From: Kuafuiihalomonas sp050331295
GTDB taxonomy: Bacteria > Myxococcota > Kuafuiibacteriia > Kuafuiibacteriales > Kuafuiibacteriaceae
Length of the DNA stretch: 64,000 bases
Assembly (NCBI GenBank): GCA_050331295.1
Contig: JBHJGZ010000002.1
Coordinates: 186,001-250,000 of the forward strand
Direction of reading: 5' to 3'
Position numbers and translations under genes: made by a program. A model generated the notes under the pieces. The model searched no databases and was not told where the DNA came from. It saw only the letters and a program-made list of their open reading frames with translations. This document shows, in pieces, positions 17,545 through 26,190 of the stretch (positions are counted from its first letter, which is position 1; each line of letters begins with the position of its first letter).

Positions 17545-18948
17545 ATGTCGTTTGCGCCCACCATGCAGACCCGAGCTCGGGTTTCGGTGCTCCGGGAGCT
17601 TCTGGAGCGCGAGCGGCTGCGGGTCTGTGTGGTCGGGGCGGGAAAGAGTGGTCGAGCGGCGACCGCACTTCTCGAAGACCTGGGCGCAGAGCCGGACGTT
17701 TTGGATGACGCAGCCGGTGCCGGCGGGATCAGTCGACCTTTCCACAAGAGCCACGTGGACGCCGCCGATCTGGTGGTGCTGAGCCCGGGTGTGCCCCGCT
17801 GTCGACCCGAACTTCAGGGCGCCCTGGCTGCCGGCAAGCTGATCGGCGAGGTCGAGCTGGCCAGTTGGTTCATCGATGCGCCGATGGTCGCGGTGACCGG
17901 AACCAACGGAAAGTCCACCACGACCGCACTGATCGCTCATGGCTTGGAGGTAGCGGGCCTCCGGGTGTTCTCGGGCGGCAACCTCGGCACCCCCCTGTCC
18001 GACCTCGCGCTGGCGACCCGTCACGGCGCCCAGGTCGACATGGCAGTGGTCGAACTCAGCTCGTATCAGCTCGAGTCCATCGTGGAGGCTCAGTTTCGCG
18101 TCGGGGTTTGGCTGAATCTGACCCCCGACCATGTTGAACGCTACGCTTCCTTCGCAGAGTACGGCCTGGCCAAGCGACGTATCCTGGAACGCCGAGCCAT
18201 CGGAGGCCTGGGGATCGTCAACGCGAAAGACTCCACCTGCGCGCGGCTGGCGATGGAACTCGGGGGCCCCCTTCGATGGTTTTCGGGACGAGGGGACTCC
18301 GATCTCGCAGGTCCGATGGGAACCGTCGCGCACTTGGACGGAACGGCTCGTCGTTGCGGGGCTACGGGAGAAGAACACTACGTGATCGACGGACCCGGGC
18401 TTCCCGGGCAGCACAACATTGAGAATGCTGCGGCCAGCATCGAGGCGCTTCGGTTCTCAGGAGTACCGCCGGAGGTGGTGCAACGCGCCCTCTCGTCCTT
18501 CGCGGGCCTCCCGCATCGCCTCGAGCGGGTGCCCACCGACGACGGTCGGCGTTGGATCAACGACAGCAAGGCGACGAACGTGGAGTCGGCGGTGGTGGCG
18601 TTGAAGGCCGTCGAACCTCCCGTGTTTCTGTTGTGCGGCGGACGAGGGAAGGGCGTTCCTTATCGGCCCTTGGTGGAGGCTGCCCTGCAATCCGGAGTGG
18701 TCGCCGTCTATGCATACGGGGAGGATAGAGAATCCGTGAGGGCTGCGTTCATTGAGCACATCCCGGTGACCACGGCCGCGGATCTTTCGGATGTGGTCGA
18801 GCTGGCCCGAAGGTTCGCGCCCCCCGGCTCCACGGTCTTGTTGTCTCCAGCGTGCGCCTCTTTCGACCAATTCATGGGCTTCGAGCATCGAGGGGACGTG
18901 TTCAAGACCTTGGTCCTGTCTTCGTGCGCGCGGGAGGGTGAAGCGTGA
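17545..18948 (+). CDS. murD: UDP-MurNAc-L-alanine:D-glutamate ligase
   Basis: 467-residue MurD, which adds D-glutamate to UDP-MurNAc-L-Ala. The N-terminal Rossmann domain begins with CVVGAGKSGRAATALLEDLG, the ATP-binding motif is AVTGTNGKSTTTALIAHGLE near residue 113, followed by ELSSYQLESI and NLTPDHVERY. The C-terminal domain contains WINDSKATNVESAVVAL and LLCGGRGKG. The frame extends back into mraY, but the ATG two bases after the mraY stop is the correct start by homology. It overlaps ftsW by four bases (GTGA). Confidence 0.95.
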   Translation: MSFAPTMQTRARVSVLRELLERERLRVCVVGAGKSGRAATALLEDLGAEPDVLDDAAGAGGISRPFHKSHVDAADLVVLSPGVPRCRPELQGALAAGKLIGEVELASWFIDAPMVAVTGTNGKSTTTALIAHGLEVAGLRVFSGGNLGTPLSDLALATRHGAQVDMAVVELSSYQLESIVEAQFRVGVWLNLTPDHVERYASFAEYGLAKRRILERRAIGGLGIVNAKDSTCARLAMELGGPLRWFSGRGDSDLAGPMGTVAHLDGTARRCGATGEEHYVIDGPGLPGQHNIENAAASIEALRFSGVPPEVVQRALSSFAGLPHRLERVPTDDGRRWINDSKATNVESAVVALKAVEPPVFLLCGGRGKGVPYRPLVEAALQSGVVAVYAYGEDRESVRAAFIEHIPVTTAADLSDVVELARRFAPPGSTVLLSPACASFDQFMGFEHRGDVFKTLVLSSCAREGEA

Positions 18949-20129
18949 GCAGCACGACGGCTCCCACCACGATGCCGACACCCAAGACGAGTCGGCGCAT
19001 TCTGGAGGCGGCTTCCGATCCGTACCTCATATCGGCTGCGGTGTTCCTGGTCGGCGTGGGGTGCGTTCTGGTCTACAGCGCCAGCGCCATCCGGGCGGCC
19101 CGGTCCGGAGGCGAAACGACTTCGTTCCTCATCCGTCACGCCCAAGCGGTGGTGCTGGGATTTGCGGCCATGGTGTGTACGCGACGCATCCCGGTCGATC
19201 GTTGGAGCAAGCTGACGTACCCGGTCCTCGTTCTGGTCATTCTCTCCTTGGGCGCCGTCCTTTGGACACCGCTGGGACGGGAGGTGAATGGAGCAACCCG
19301 CTGGCTGTCGGTGGGGCCGATCTCCCTGCAGCCGGCGGAGCTGGCCAAGTTCGCCGTCGTTCTCTATTTGGCCCATTCGTTGGCCAAGAAACGAGAGGCC
19401 GTATCCTCGTTTTCGGTCGGCTTCGTCCCCCACTTCCTCGTGACCGCGCTCGTGGCCGGGCTCATCTTCATTCAGCCGGACCTCGGGACGGCCGCCGTCA
19501 TCTTCGTGACCATGGGAGGAATCCTGTTCGTGGCGGGAACTCGAGTCGGCTTCCTTGCAGGTGCTCTTGCGCTCATGGTGCCGGCAGTTCTTCACTACGT
19601 GACGTCTCGGCCCCACGCACTGCGGCGGATGATGGCCTTCGTGCATCCGGAAGCGCATCGATCCGATTTTGGATACCAGACCTGGGAGAGTCTGGTTGCG
19701 TTTGGTTCCGGCGGTCGGTTGGGGCGGGGCCTGGGAGATGGCAGTCAGAAGTTGTTCTTCCTGCCGGAGGGCCACACCGATTTCGTTTTCGCCGTACTGG
19801 GGCAGGAGCTCGGTTTTGTGGGCGTCACCCTCGTTCTGGCCGCTTACGCGGTGCTGCTGGGCCGAACCTTTCTGATCGCGTTTCGGCTCCCTTGCCGCTT
19901 TCCCATGTATCTGGTCTTCGGAATCGGCCTTTGCCTCGCGGTTCAGGCGGCCACACACATGGCGGTGTCCATGGCCCTGCTCCCCACCAAAGGTCTCACT
20001 CTTCCTCTTCTTTCGTTCGGTCGCACGTCGTTGGTGGTCACGCTCGCCAGCCTGGGTATCGTGCTCCGAGCCGGAGCCGAAGTGGCGATTCTGCCCAAAC
20101 GCCACGAAGGCGGGGGACGCCGGCGATGA
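18945..20129 (+). CDS. ftsW: Septal peptidoglycan glycosyltransferase FtsW
   Basis: 394-residue SEDS-family membrane protein that polymerises lipid II during division in partnership with FtsI. It has ten predicted membrane helices. Visible SEDS features: NGATRWLSVGPISLQPAELA near residue 105, FIQPDLGTAAV near 175, the large periplasmic loop with YQTWESLVAFGSGG, then GLGDGSQKLFFLPEGHTDFV and the PLLSFGRTSLV segment near 345. The last usually reads PF-x-SYGGSS, so Phe-Gly-Arg-Thr-Ser is a small deviation. GTG start and ATGA overlap with murG. Confidence 0.95.
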   Translation: MSSTTAPTTMPTPKTSRRILEAASDPYLISAAVFLVGVGCVLVYSASAIRAARSGGETTSFLIRHAQAVVLGFAAMVCTRRIPVDRWSKLTYPVLVLVILSLGAVLWTPLGREVNGATRWLSVGPISLQPAELAKFAVVLYLAHSLAKKREAVSSFSVGFVPHFLVTALVAGLIFIQPDLGTAAVIFVTMGGILFVAGTRVGFLAGALALMVPAVLHYVTSRPHALRRMMAFVHPEAHRSDFGYQTWESLVAFGSGGRLGRGLGDGSQKLFFLPEGHTDFVFAVLGQELGFVGVTLVLAAYAVLLGRTFLIAFRLPCRFPMYLVFGIGLCLAVQAATHMAVSMALLPTKGLTLPLLSFGRTSLVVTLASLGIVLRAGAEVAILPKRHEGGGRRR

Positions 20130-21205
20130 AGATGCTGATCGCGGGGGGCGGCACCGGCGGACACCTGTTCCCGGGGATCGCGGTGGCGGAGGAAGTGCTC
20201 ACACGTCGAAGTGGAAACGAGGTCTTGTTCATCGGGACCGATCGTGGCCTGGAGGCGCGAGTCCTGCCGGCCCTGGGTTATCGTTTGGAGTGCATCGACG
20301 TCACTGGGATCAAAGGAACCGGTCTGACCTCAAAGCTTCGAGGTATGCTTCGGGTGCCCCAAGCGGTTTGGACATCGCTGTTCGTGGTTCGCGCATTTCG
20401 GCCAGACGTGGCTGTGGGCGTGGGGGGCTACGCATCGGGACCGGCCATCGCGGCGGCTTGGCTACTCGGTGTGCCCTGCGCCGTGATGGAGCAGAACTCG
20501 GTTCCCGGTGTCACGAATCGGATCCTGGCGCGCATTGCGAAGCGGATCTTCGTGGCGTTCCCGTCCAGCGCCCGTTTCTTTCCCGAGCAGCGAGTGCTCG
20601 CGTTGGGCAATCCGATAAGACGTCAGATCCTCGACAACTTCCTCGAACCATCCCGTCACCGAGAAGACCGATTTTGTGTGCTGGTGCTGGGCGGAAGCCA
20701 AGGCGCCCGTGGTCTGAACGACCGTGTAGCGGAAGCGGTCGAGATTCTTCACGAAAAGGGCGTCCGGCTGCACTGGAAACACCAAGCCGGCGAGACGGAC
20801 CTGAAACGCCTTCAGGAGCGTTATGGTGATCTCGGTGCCGACGTCGACGTCGTGGCGTTCATCGAAGATATGAGCACCGCGTATCGCCAAGCGGACGTCG
20901 TCATTTGCCGCGCCGGCGCGACGACCCTTGCCGAGCTCACGGTGGCCAAGAAGGCGTCCATCTTGGTCCCGTTCCCGTACGCCACCGACAACCATCAAGA
21001 GCTCAACGCGTTGAGTTTGGCGGAAGCCGGGGCAGCGATCATGGTTCGGGAGCGTGAACTCGACGGGACGCGGCTCGCCGGGCTCATCGAAGGACTCGTA
21101 TCGGACCGCGCCCAGATCACGCGCATGGAACAAGCGGCGGCGCTGATCGGCCGGCCGGAGGCGGCGCGGGAGATCGTCGACGAATGCGAGGAGATCGCGC
21201 GGTGA
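20126..21205 (+). CDS. murG: UDP-GlcNAc:lipid I N-acetylglucosaminyltransferase
   Basis: 359-residue GT-B glycosyltransferase that converts lipid I to lipid II on the inner face of the membrane. The N-terminal glycine-rich loop GGGTGGHLFPGIAVAEEVL is at residues 7-25, the second loop GVGGYASGPAIAAAWLLGVP is near 97, and the C-terminal UDP-binding domain has VLGGSQGARGLND and ICRAGATTLAEL. Start ATG overlaps the ftsW stop (ATGA); the longer open frame into ftsW is not coding. Length is normal. Confidence 0.96.
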   Translation: MKMLIAGGGTGGHLFPGIAVAEEVLTRRSGNEVLFIGTDRGLEARVLPALGYRLECIDVTGIKGTGLTSKLRGMLRVPQAVWTSLFVVRAFRPDVAVGVGGYASGPAIAAAWLLGVPCAVMEQNSVPGVTNRILARIAKRIFVAFPSSARFFPEQRVLALGNPIRRQILDNFLEPSRHREDRFCVLVLGGSQGARGLNDRVAEAVEILHEKGVRLHWKHQAGETDLKRLQERYGDLGADVDVVAFIEDMSTAYRQADVVICRAGATTLAELTVAKKASILVPFPYATDNHQELNALSLAEAGAAIMVRERELDGTRLAGLIEGLVSDRAQITRMEQAAALIGRPEAAREIVDECEEIAR

Positions 21206-22632
21206 CCCGGCCATTGTCGATGGCGAGGCGTGCCCGTTCGATCCACTTCGTGGGGATCGGCGGCATCGGCATGAGTGGCCTCGCCGAGATTCTGCTGCGG
21301 CTCGGCCATTCGGTCTCCGGGAGCGATGTGAAGGACTCGGAGACGGTCGCGCGGCTCCGAAGTCTCGGTGCCCGCATTTCGGTGGGGCATGCCCGCGAGA
21401 ACGTCGACCACGCCGACGTGGTCGTCTACTCCTCTGCCGTTCCTTCTTCGAATCCGGAGCTCACCACCGCTCGGACGCGCAAGATCCCCGTGATCCCCCG
21501 GGCCGAGATGCTGGCGGAACTGATGCGTCTCAAGGACGGCATCGCGGTGGCTGGAAGCCATGGCAAGACCACCACCACCTCGCTGCTCGGCTCGGTCCTG
21601 GCGCATAGTCGAATGAATCCCACCATCGTGGTGGGGGGAAAGCTGAACCGCTGGGGCAGTACGGGACTTCTCGGGGACTCCGAGCTGCTGGTGGCGGAAG
21701 CCGACGAATCCGACGGCTCCTTTCTCCTCCTTCGGCCGGTCGTCGCCGTCGTCACCAATATCGACCCGGAGCATCTGGACGCATACGGAGGTTCGCTGGA
21801 GGCTCTGGACGAAGCGTTCGTCCGCTTCATCAACAGCGTTCCGTTTCACGGAGCAGCGGTGGTTTGTTTGGACGATCCGGGCGTAAGGCGGATTCTGCCT
21901 CGAATTCAGAGACCGGTCTGCACGTACGGAACCAGCCCACAGGCGGACATCCAGCTGTGTGCGGTTCGATTCGTCGGTCCCCAAACCGAATTCGAAGTCG
22001 GGGGGCTGGGTTGCTTCACCCTGAACATGCTGGGGCGCCATAACGCCATGAACGCTCTGGCGGTGGTGGCCGTGGCTCGGGACCTGGGGCTGAGCGCAGA
22101 GCAGATCCGACGAGGACTTTCGGCTTTCGAAGGCGTGGATCGTCGGTTCTCGGTGCGGGGCGTCGTCGGAGACATCATCGTCGTGGACGACTACGGTCAT
22201 CATCCGACCGAGATTCGCGCGACGCTTCGTGGTGCACGCGATGCGTACCCGAATCGGCGCATTGTGGTCGGGTTTCAGCCTCATCGGTTCACGAGGACCC
22301 GAGACCTCCTTTCCCAGTTCGGTGCCTGCTTCGATGAGGCTGCCTTCCTCGGAATCGCACCCATCTACGCTGCAGGAGAGGAGCCGCTTCTCGGAGTCGA
22401 TGCGGAACGTCTGGCGACGGAGGTACGCGCGAGAGGTCATAAGGACTGCCTGTCCTTCGCATCGGTCACTGAATTGGAGAATGCTTTGGTGGAACGGAGT
22501 CGGGCCGGTGATCTGGTACTCCTTTTGGGAGCAGGAGATATCTACCACTCCAGCCACACCCTTCTTCGAAGGCTTGGATGTGATGTTAGGGACAGGAATG
22601 ACGTGTCTACAGCGACGACCAGCGAGGGTTAG
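21202..22632 (+). CDS. murC: UDP-MurNAc:L-alanine ligase
   Basis: 476-residue MurC, the first amino-acid ligase of the pathway. N-terminal UDP-binding Rossmann motif HFVGIGGIGMSGLAEILL, the ATP motif VAGSHGKTTTTSLLGSVLA near residue 113, EADESDGSFL, NIDPEHLDAYG and the C-terminal DDYGHHPTEI. The start is taken as GTG at 21202, overlapping the murG stop; six codons further upstream an in-frame ATG lies inside murG. The sixteen or so residues before HFVG are slightly longer than usual. It is the last gene of the first tightly overlapping block; a 274-base non-coding gap follows. Confidence 0.95.
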   Translation: MTRPLSMARRARSIHFVGIGGIGMSGLAEILLRLGHSVSGSDVKDSETVARLRSLGARISVGHARENVDHADVVVYSSAVPSSNPELTTARTRKIPVIPRAEMLAELMRLKDGIAVAGSHGKTTTTSLLGSVLAHSRMNPTIVVGGKLNRWGSTGLLGDSELLVAEADESDGSFLLLRPVVAVVTNIDPEHLDAYGGSLEALDEAFVRFINSVPFHGAAVVCLDDPGVRRILPRIQRPVCTYGTSPQADIQLCAVRFVGPQTEFEVGGLGCFTLNMLGRHNAMNALAVVAVARDLGLSAEQIRRGLSAFEGVDRRFSVRGVVGDIIVVDDYGHHPTEIRATLRGARDAYPNRRIVVGFQPHRFTRTRDLLSQFGACFDEAAFLGIAPIYAAGEEPLLGVDAERLATEVRARGHKDCLSFASVTELENALVERSRAGDLVLLLGAGDIYHSSHTLLRRLGCDVRDRNDVSTATTSEG

Positions 22633-22906
22633 ATCGAGCAGACGGATCAATTTTTTCCTGAATCGCGATCAAATAGCCCTATGTTTTCGATCCATTTTCA
22701 GATAGGGTCCAGCCGGATTCAGTGGGTGTATTCGGCTGAAACCGGGCGGTGAAGATCCAGAGTGATCGACACCACTGGGGTGGGGCCCCAAACGCGGTAG
22801 CCGGTCCCTGGGGGCAGGCCTGCGCTTGGTGCGTGTTCGTCAAAGCGTCTGGTCGAGTCGGGTGCCCGCGAGGTCGAGTCAGGTCGACGGGTAGAGGAGT
22901 GACCTA
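22633..22906 (+). promoter_or_regulatory. Non-coding gap inside the dcw cluster, probable ftsQAZ promoter region
   Basis: 274 bases without a supported gene, the only real gap between mraZ and ftsA. The first 75 bases are AT-rich (ATTTTTTCC, GATCAAATAG) and include an inverted repeat, CCCTAT (22677-22682) with ATAGGG (22702-22707). Further on are two perfect 10-bp palindromes, TGGGGCCCCA (22781-22790) and GCAGGCCTGC (22814-22823), and a direct repeat of GGTCGAGTCRGGT (22851, 22872). No clear -35/-10 pair can be assigned. The structure would suit a promoter with a structured leader or a small RNA. murB and ddl commonly sit here in other genomes. Confidence 0.45.
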
Positions 22907-23680
22907 GTGAAGAAGATGGTGCCACTTCGATTTCAGACGTTTCTGATCCGTTTAGGCTTCCTTTTTTGCGTGGCTTCCTTCGCCTTTTCGGTTTCCTGGC
23001 TCCTTGATAGGGTGCGACAAAGTGAGCGTTTTGCTCTGAAGCGAGTGGAGATAGAGAGGACAATGAAGTTGTCCTCTTCTTTGTCGGACGAAGTTGTGGG
23101 AAGGCTCGCTTCTTTGGCGGGCCTGGAACAAGGCGAAAACCTCTTTGCTTTTGACCTTACGGCCGTGGCTCGACAAATCGAAGCTCATCCCAATGTCCGT
23201 CGAGCGAAGGTGTATCGAAAGCTTCCGTCCACGGTGGTGATTCAAGTCGAAGAGCACCGACCGTTCGGCCTGGTCGCCATCGGACAAACATATCTAGCGG
23301 ATCGAGAAGGGCGGCTCATCAAGAGCGTCGAGCCTCGAGATCCGCTGTCGGGTCCATTGGTCACCGGTCTGGATCGAGATGCGGTCAACGAAGGGCGAAG
23401 CCGCCTGGTGCGGGTCGCATTCGACATGGTGCAAGCCTGGCGAGAGGCCGGTCTCCCCGAGGTGTCCGAGGTTCACATCCCGGAGGCGGGACTCGAAAAG
23501 CCTCGGCTCGTCGTACGAGTCACCGAAGGCTGGTCGGTGGAGCTGGACGACGTGAAACAGCTGCAGCGGTTGAAGCGAACACTGCGAGAGGCCGACAACC
23601 GAGGCCTGCGGATCGACTCGGTCCGCTTCGGTCGAGATCCTCGCCGCGTGGCGGTTGCGCTACGGGAGGGGGCGCCGTGA
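22907..23680 (+). CDS. ftsQ: Cell division protein FtsQ/DivIB
   Basis: 257-residue bitopic divisome protein. A short basic cytoplasmic start (MKKMVPLRFQ) precedes one membrane helix (about residues 12-34), then a POTRA-like domain (FALKRVEIERTMKLSSSLSD to VYRKLPSTVVIQVEEHRPFG) and the FtsQ/DivIB beta domain, with ADREGRLIK and GPLVTGLDRD. It links FtsB/FtsL to FtsK and FtsA. The start is GTG with the ribosome site AGAGGAG seven bases before it. The first 60 codons are visibly more AT-rich than the surrounding genes. The stop overlaps ftsA (GTGA). Confidence 0.92.
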   Translation: MKKMVPLRFQTFLIRLGFLFCVASFAFSVSWLLDRVRQSERFALKRVEIERTMKLSSSLSDEVVGRLASLAGLEQGENLFAFDLTAVARQIEAHPNVRRAKVYRKLPSTVVIQVEEHRPFGLVAIGQTYLADREGRLIKSVEPRDPLSGPLVTGLDRDAVNEGRSRLVRVAFDMVQAWREAGLPEVSEVHIPEAGLEKPRLVVRVTEGWSVELDDVKQLQRLKRTLREADNRGLRIDSVRFGRDPRRVAVALREGAP

Positions 23681-24900
23681 ATCGAAATGATGGAAAGATT
23701 GTGGGTCTAGACGTCGGGACGACGAAGGTCACCGCACTGGTCGGTGAACTGACCGAAGACGGTCTGGACCTGGTCGGTATCGGGCAGTCGCCATCGACCG
23801 GCATGCGGAAGGGCGTGGTGGTGAACATCGCCTCCACGGTCGGAGCGATTCGAAAAGCGGTGGAGGAAGCAGAGCGGATGGCCGGCTGCGAGATCCAACA
23901 AGTGTTCACCGGCATCGCCGGTGGGCATATCCGCGGCTTCAACAGTCATGGCATCGTGGCCGTCAAAGACGGTGAGATTACCCAAGCCGACGTAGACCGG
24001 GTCATCGAAGCGGCCAAGGCGGTTGCCATCCCCATGGACCGGGAGGTCATCCATGTGCTGCCGCAGGAGTTCATCGTCGACGACCAGGACGGCATCAAGG
24101 AGCCGCTCGGCATGCACGGCGTTCGTCTCGAAGCGAAGGTGCACATCGTCACGGCGGCCAGTACTTCGGCTCAAAACGTGATTCGCTGCGCGAACCGCTC
24201 TGGGCTGGACGTCGCCGCCGTCGTCCTCCAGCAACTGGCCAGCGCCGAAGCGGTTCTCACCCAGGACGAGAAAGATCTCGGTGTGTGCCTGGTCGATATC
24301 GGAGGTGGCACCGCCGATATCGCGATTTTTTCCGACGGCGCCATTGTGCACACCAGTGTCCTCCCGTTGGGGGGCAATCATGTGACGACCGATATCGCTT
24401 TGGGGATCCGCACACCTCAGGAGGAGGCGGAGCGGATCAAGAAGAGATTCGGATGTGCCATGGTCGCGCAGGTCGATCCTCAGGAGACAGTGGACGTTCC
24501 GTCGGTGGGAGGGCGGAAGCCGAGAACCCTTTCCCGTCAGATCTTGTGCGAGATCATCGAAGCTCGAGTGGAGGAGATCCTTCAGCTGGTGCGAGACGAG
24601 ATCCGCAACACGGCTTACGAGGATCTCTTGGCCAGCGGCGTGGTGCTGACCGGAGGTGGGTCGAATCTCGAGGGCATTCAAGACCTGGCGGAGGATGTCC
24701 TGGGTCTCCCGGTGCGCTTTGGGATGCCCGAAGGTATCGGAGGCCTCAGCGATGTCGTTCGAAGTCCTTCGTACGCGACGGGCGTCGGACTACTCCGGCA
24801 CGGTGCCAAAGAATTGCGTGTGTTCGATGAAGAGCACCCAACACCCATTCATGTCTGGGCCAGCCGAGCAGTAGGCAGCTGGTTGAAGGCAGTTTTTTGA
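23677..24900 (+). CDS. ftsA: Cell division protein FtsA
   Basis: 407-residue actin-like ATPase that tethers FtsZ to the membrane. N-terminal phosphate-binding loop VGLDVGTTKVTALVGEL, SHDS-like 1C domain with FTGIAGGHIRGFNSHG, phosphate-2 loop LVDIGGGTADIAIF near residue 205 and adenosine motif VVLTGGGSNLEGI near 325. The C-terminus ends in an amphipathic helix, SRAVGSWLKAVF, which is the expected membrane-targeting sequence. GTG start overlapping the ftsQ stop. ftsZ begins 28 bases downstream. Confidence 0.96.
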   Translation: MNRNDGKIVGLDVGTTKVTALVGELTEDGLDLVGIGQSPSTGMRKGVVVNIASTVGAIRKAVEEAERMAGCEIQQVFTGIAGGHIRGFNSHGIVAVKDGEITQADVDRVIEAAKAVAIPMDREVIHVLPQEFIVDDQDGIKEPLGMHGVRLEAKVHIVTAASTSAQNVIRCANRSGLDVAAVVLQQLASAEAVLTQDEKDLGVCLVDIGGGTADIAIFSDGAIVHTSVLPLGGNHVTTDIALGIRTPQEEAERIKKRFGCAMVAQVDPQETVDVPSVGGRKPRTLSRQILCEIIEARVEEILQLVRDEIRNTAYEDLLASGVVLTGGGSNLEGIQDLAEDVLGLPVRFGMPEGIGGLSDVVRSPSYATGVGLLRHGAKELRVFDEEHPTPIHVWASRAVGSWLKAVF

Positions 24901-24928
24901 CCGAGCGACGCTCGGGGAGGCAGCGAAG

Positions 24929-26095
24929 ATGTTCGAGTTCAATGAAGCACTCAATCACGACGCCGACATCAAGGTGATCGGCGTGGGTGGAGGGGGCGGC
25001 AACGCCCTGAAGACAATGATGGATGCAGGCCTTCAAGGTGTGGAGTTCATCGCAGCGAACACCGACCTCCAGGCACTCCGGGGCAATCCAGCCTCGGCCA
25101 AGATCCAGCTGGGGGCGAACCTGACGCGAGGCCTCGGGGCCGGCGCCAATCCCGAAGTCGGTCGGAATGCCGCACTGGAAGATCGGGACCGAATCGCCGA
25201 GGCGGTGGGTGAGGCGGACATGGTGTTCATCACGGCGGGCATGGGTGGTGGAACCGGCACCGGAGCGGCCCCGGTCATCGCGGACGTCGCTCGGGAGCTG
25301 GGGGCCCTCACCGTCGGTGTCGTGACCAAACCCTTCGTATTCGAAGGTCGTCGTCGGCAAAAGCAGGCGGAGCAGGGCATCGCCGAACTCCACGGGTTGG
25401 TGGACACGCTGATCACCATCCCCAACAACAAGCTGCTGCAGATCGCCGGCGAGACGACTTCGATGATGGATGCATTCCGCAAGGTGGACGAGGTCCTCTT
25501 GAATGCGGTGCGTGGAATTTCGGATCTCATCAACGTCGCCGGGTTGATCAACGTCGACTTCGCGGACGTTCAAACCATCATGTCCAACCAAGGAATGGCG
25601 CTCATGGGTTCCGGCGTCGCTTCCGGGGCCAACCGTGCGGTCGAAGCCGCGAATGCGGCCGTGCACAGTCCCCTTCTTGACGATGTTGCGATTCAGGGGG
25701 CCACCGGCATTCTCATCAATATCACGGGCGGAAGCGATCTGACCCTGCACGAAGTCAATGCCGCTTCAACCGCCATCGCTGATGAAGCGCATGAAGAAGC
25801 GAACATCATCTTTGGTTCGGTGGTGGATGATACCATCGAGGATCAGGTGCGAATCACCGTCATTGCTACGGGGTTCGACCAGGTGAGTGGCCGTCGGGTC
25901 GGACGATCCCCGGCCCGAGAAACGGCGACGGCGTGGCCCATTGGACGAGACCAACCCCGCGACGATGACCGAGATGTTCCGACCGTGATCCGTCGGCAGC
26001 GTGAAATGGAGCGAACACGGCACGAGTCGATGAGCGGCGACGCGCGGACCGGTCAACTGGACATCCCCACGTTCCTTCGACGCCAGGCCGACTAA
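24929..26095 (+). CDS. ftsZ: Cell division GTPase FtsZ
   Basis: 388-residue tubulin-like GTPase that forms the division ring. Nucleotide-binding loops: IKVIGVGGGGGNALKTM at residues 14-30, the tubulin signature GGGTGTG at 106-112, and the synergy-loop region NVDFADVQTIM near 210. After the globular core (to about residue 320) comes a 55-residue Arg/Asp-rich linker and the conserved C-terminal peptide DIPTFLRRQ, which binds FtsA. Ribosome site GGGAGG is 12 bases before the ATG. A stem-loop follows the stop. Confidence 0.97.
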   Translation: MFEFNEALNHDADIKVIGVGGGGGNALKTMMDAGLQGVEFIAANTDLQALRGNPASAKIQLGANLTRGLGAGANPEVGRNAALEDRDRIAEAVGEADMVFITAGMGGGTGTGAAPVIADVARELGALTVGVVTKPFVFEGRRRQKQAEQGIAELHGLVDTLITIPNNKLLQIAGETTSMMDAFRKVDEVLLNAVRGISDLINVAGLINVDFADVQTIMSNQGMALMGSGVASGANRAVEAANAAVHSPLLDDVAIQGATGILINITGGSDLTLHEVNAASTAIADEAHEEANIIFGSVVDDTIEDQVRITVIATGFDQVSGRRVGRSPARETATAWPIGRDQPRDDDRDVPTVIRRQREMERTRHESMSGDARTGQLDIPTFLRRQAD

Positions 26096-26108
26096 ACGAT
26101 TTCGAGGG

Positions 26109-26134
26109 CCGCTCGGCGCGGCTTACCCGAGCGG
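26109..26134 (+). terminator. Stem-loop after ftsZ
   Basis: Perfect 8-bp inverted repeat, CCGCTCGG (26109-26116) and CCGAGCGG (26127-26134), with a 10-base loop, 13 bases after the ftsZ stop. It is followed by purines, not by T residues, so it may protect the mRNA end or act with a factor rather than as an intrinsic terminator. Confidence 0.4.
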
Positions 26135-26190
26135 GAAGGGGGCGAGGCTGGACCTCTCGGTCGGGTCGAATTAACGTTCCGCCGTCCTAC

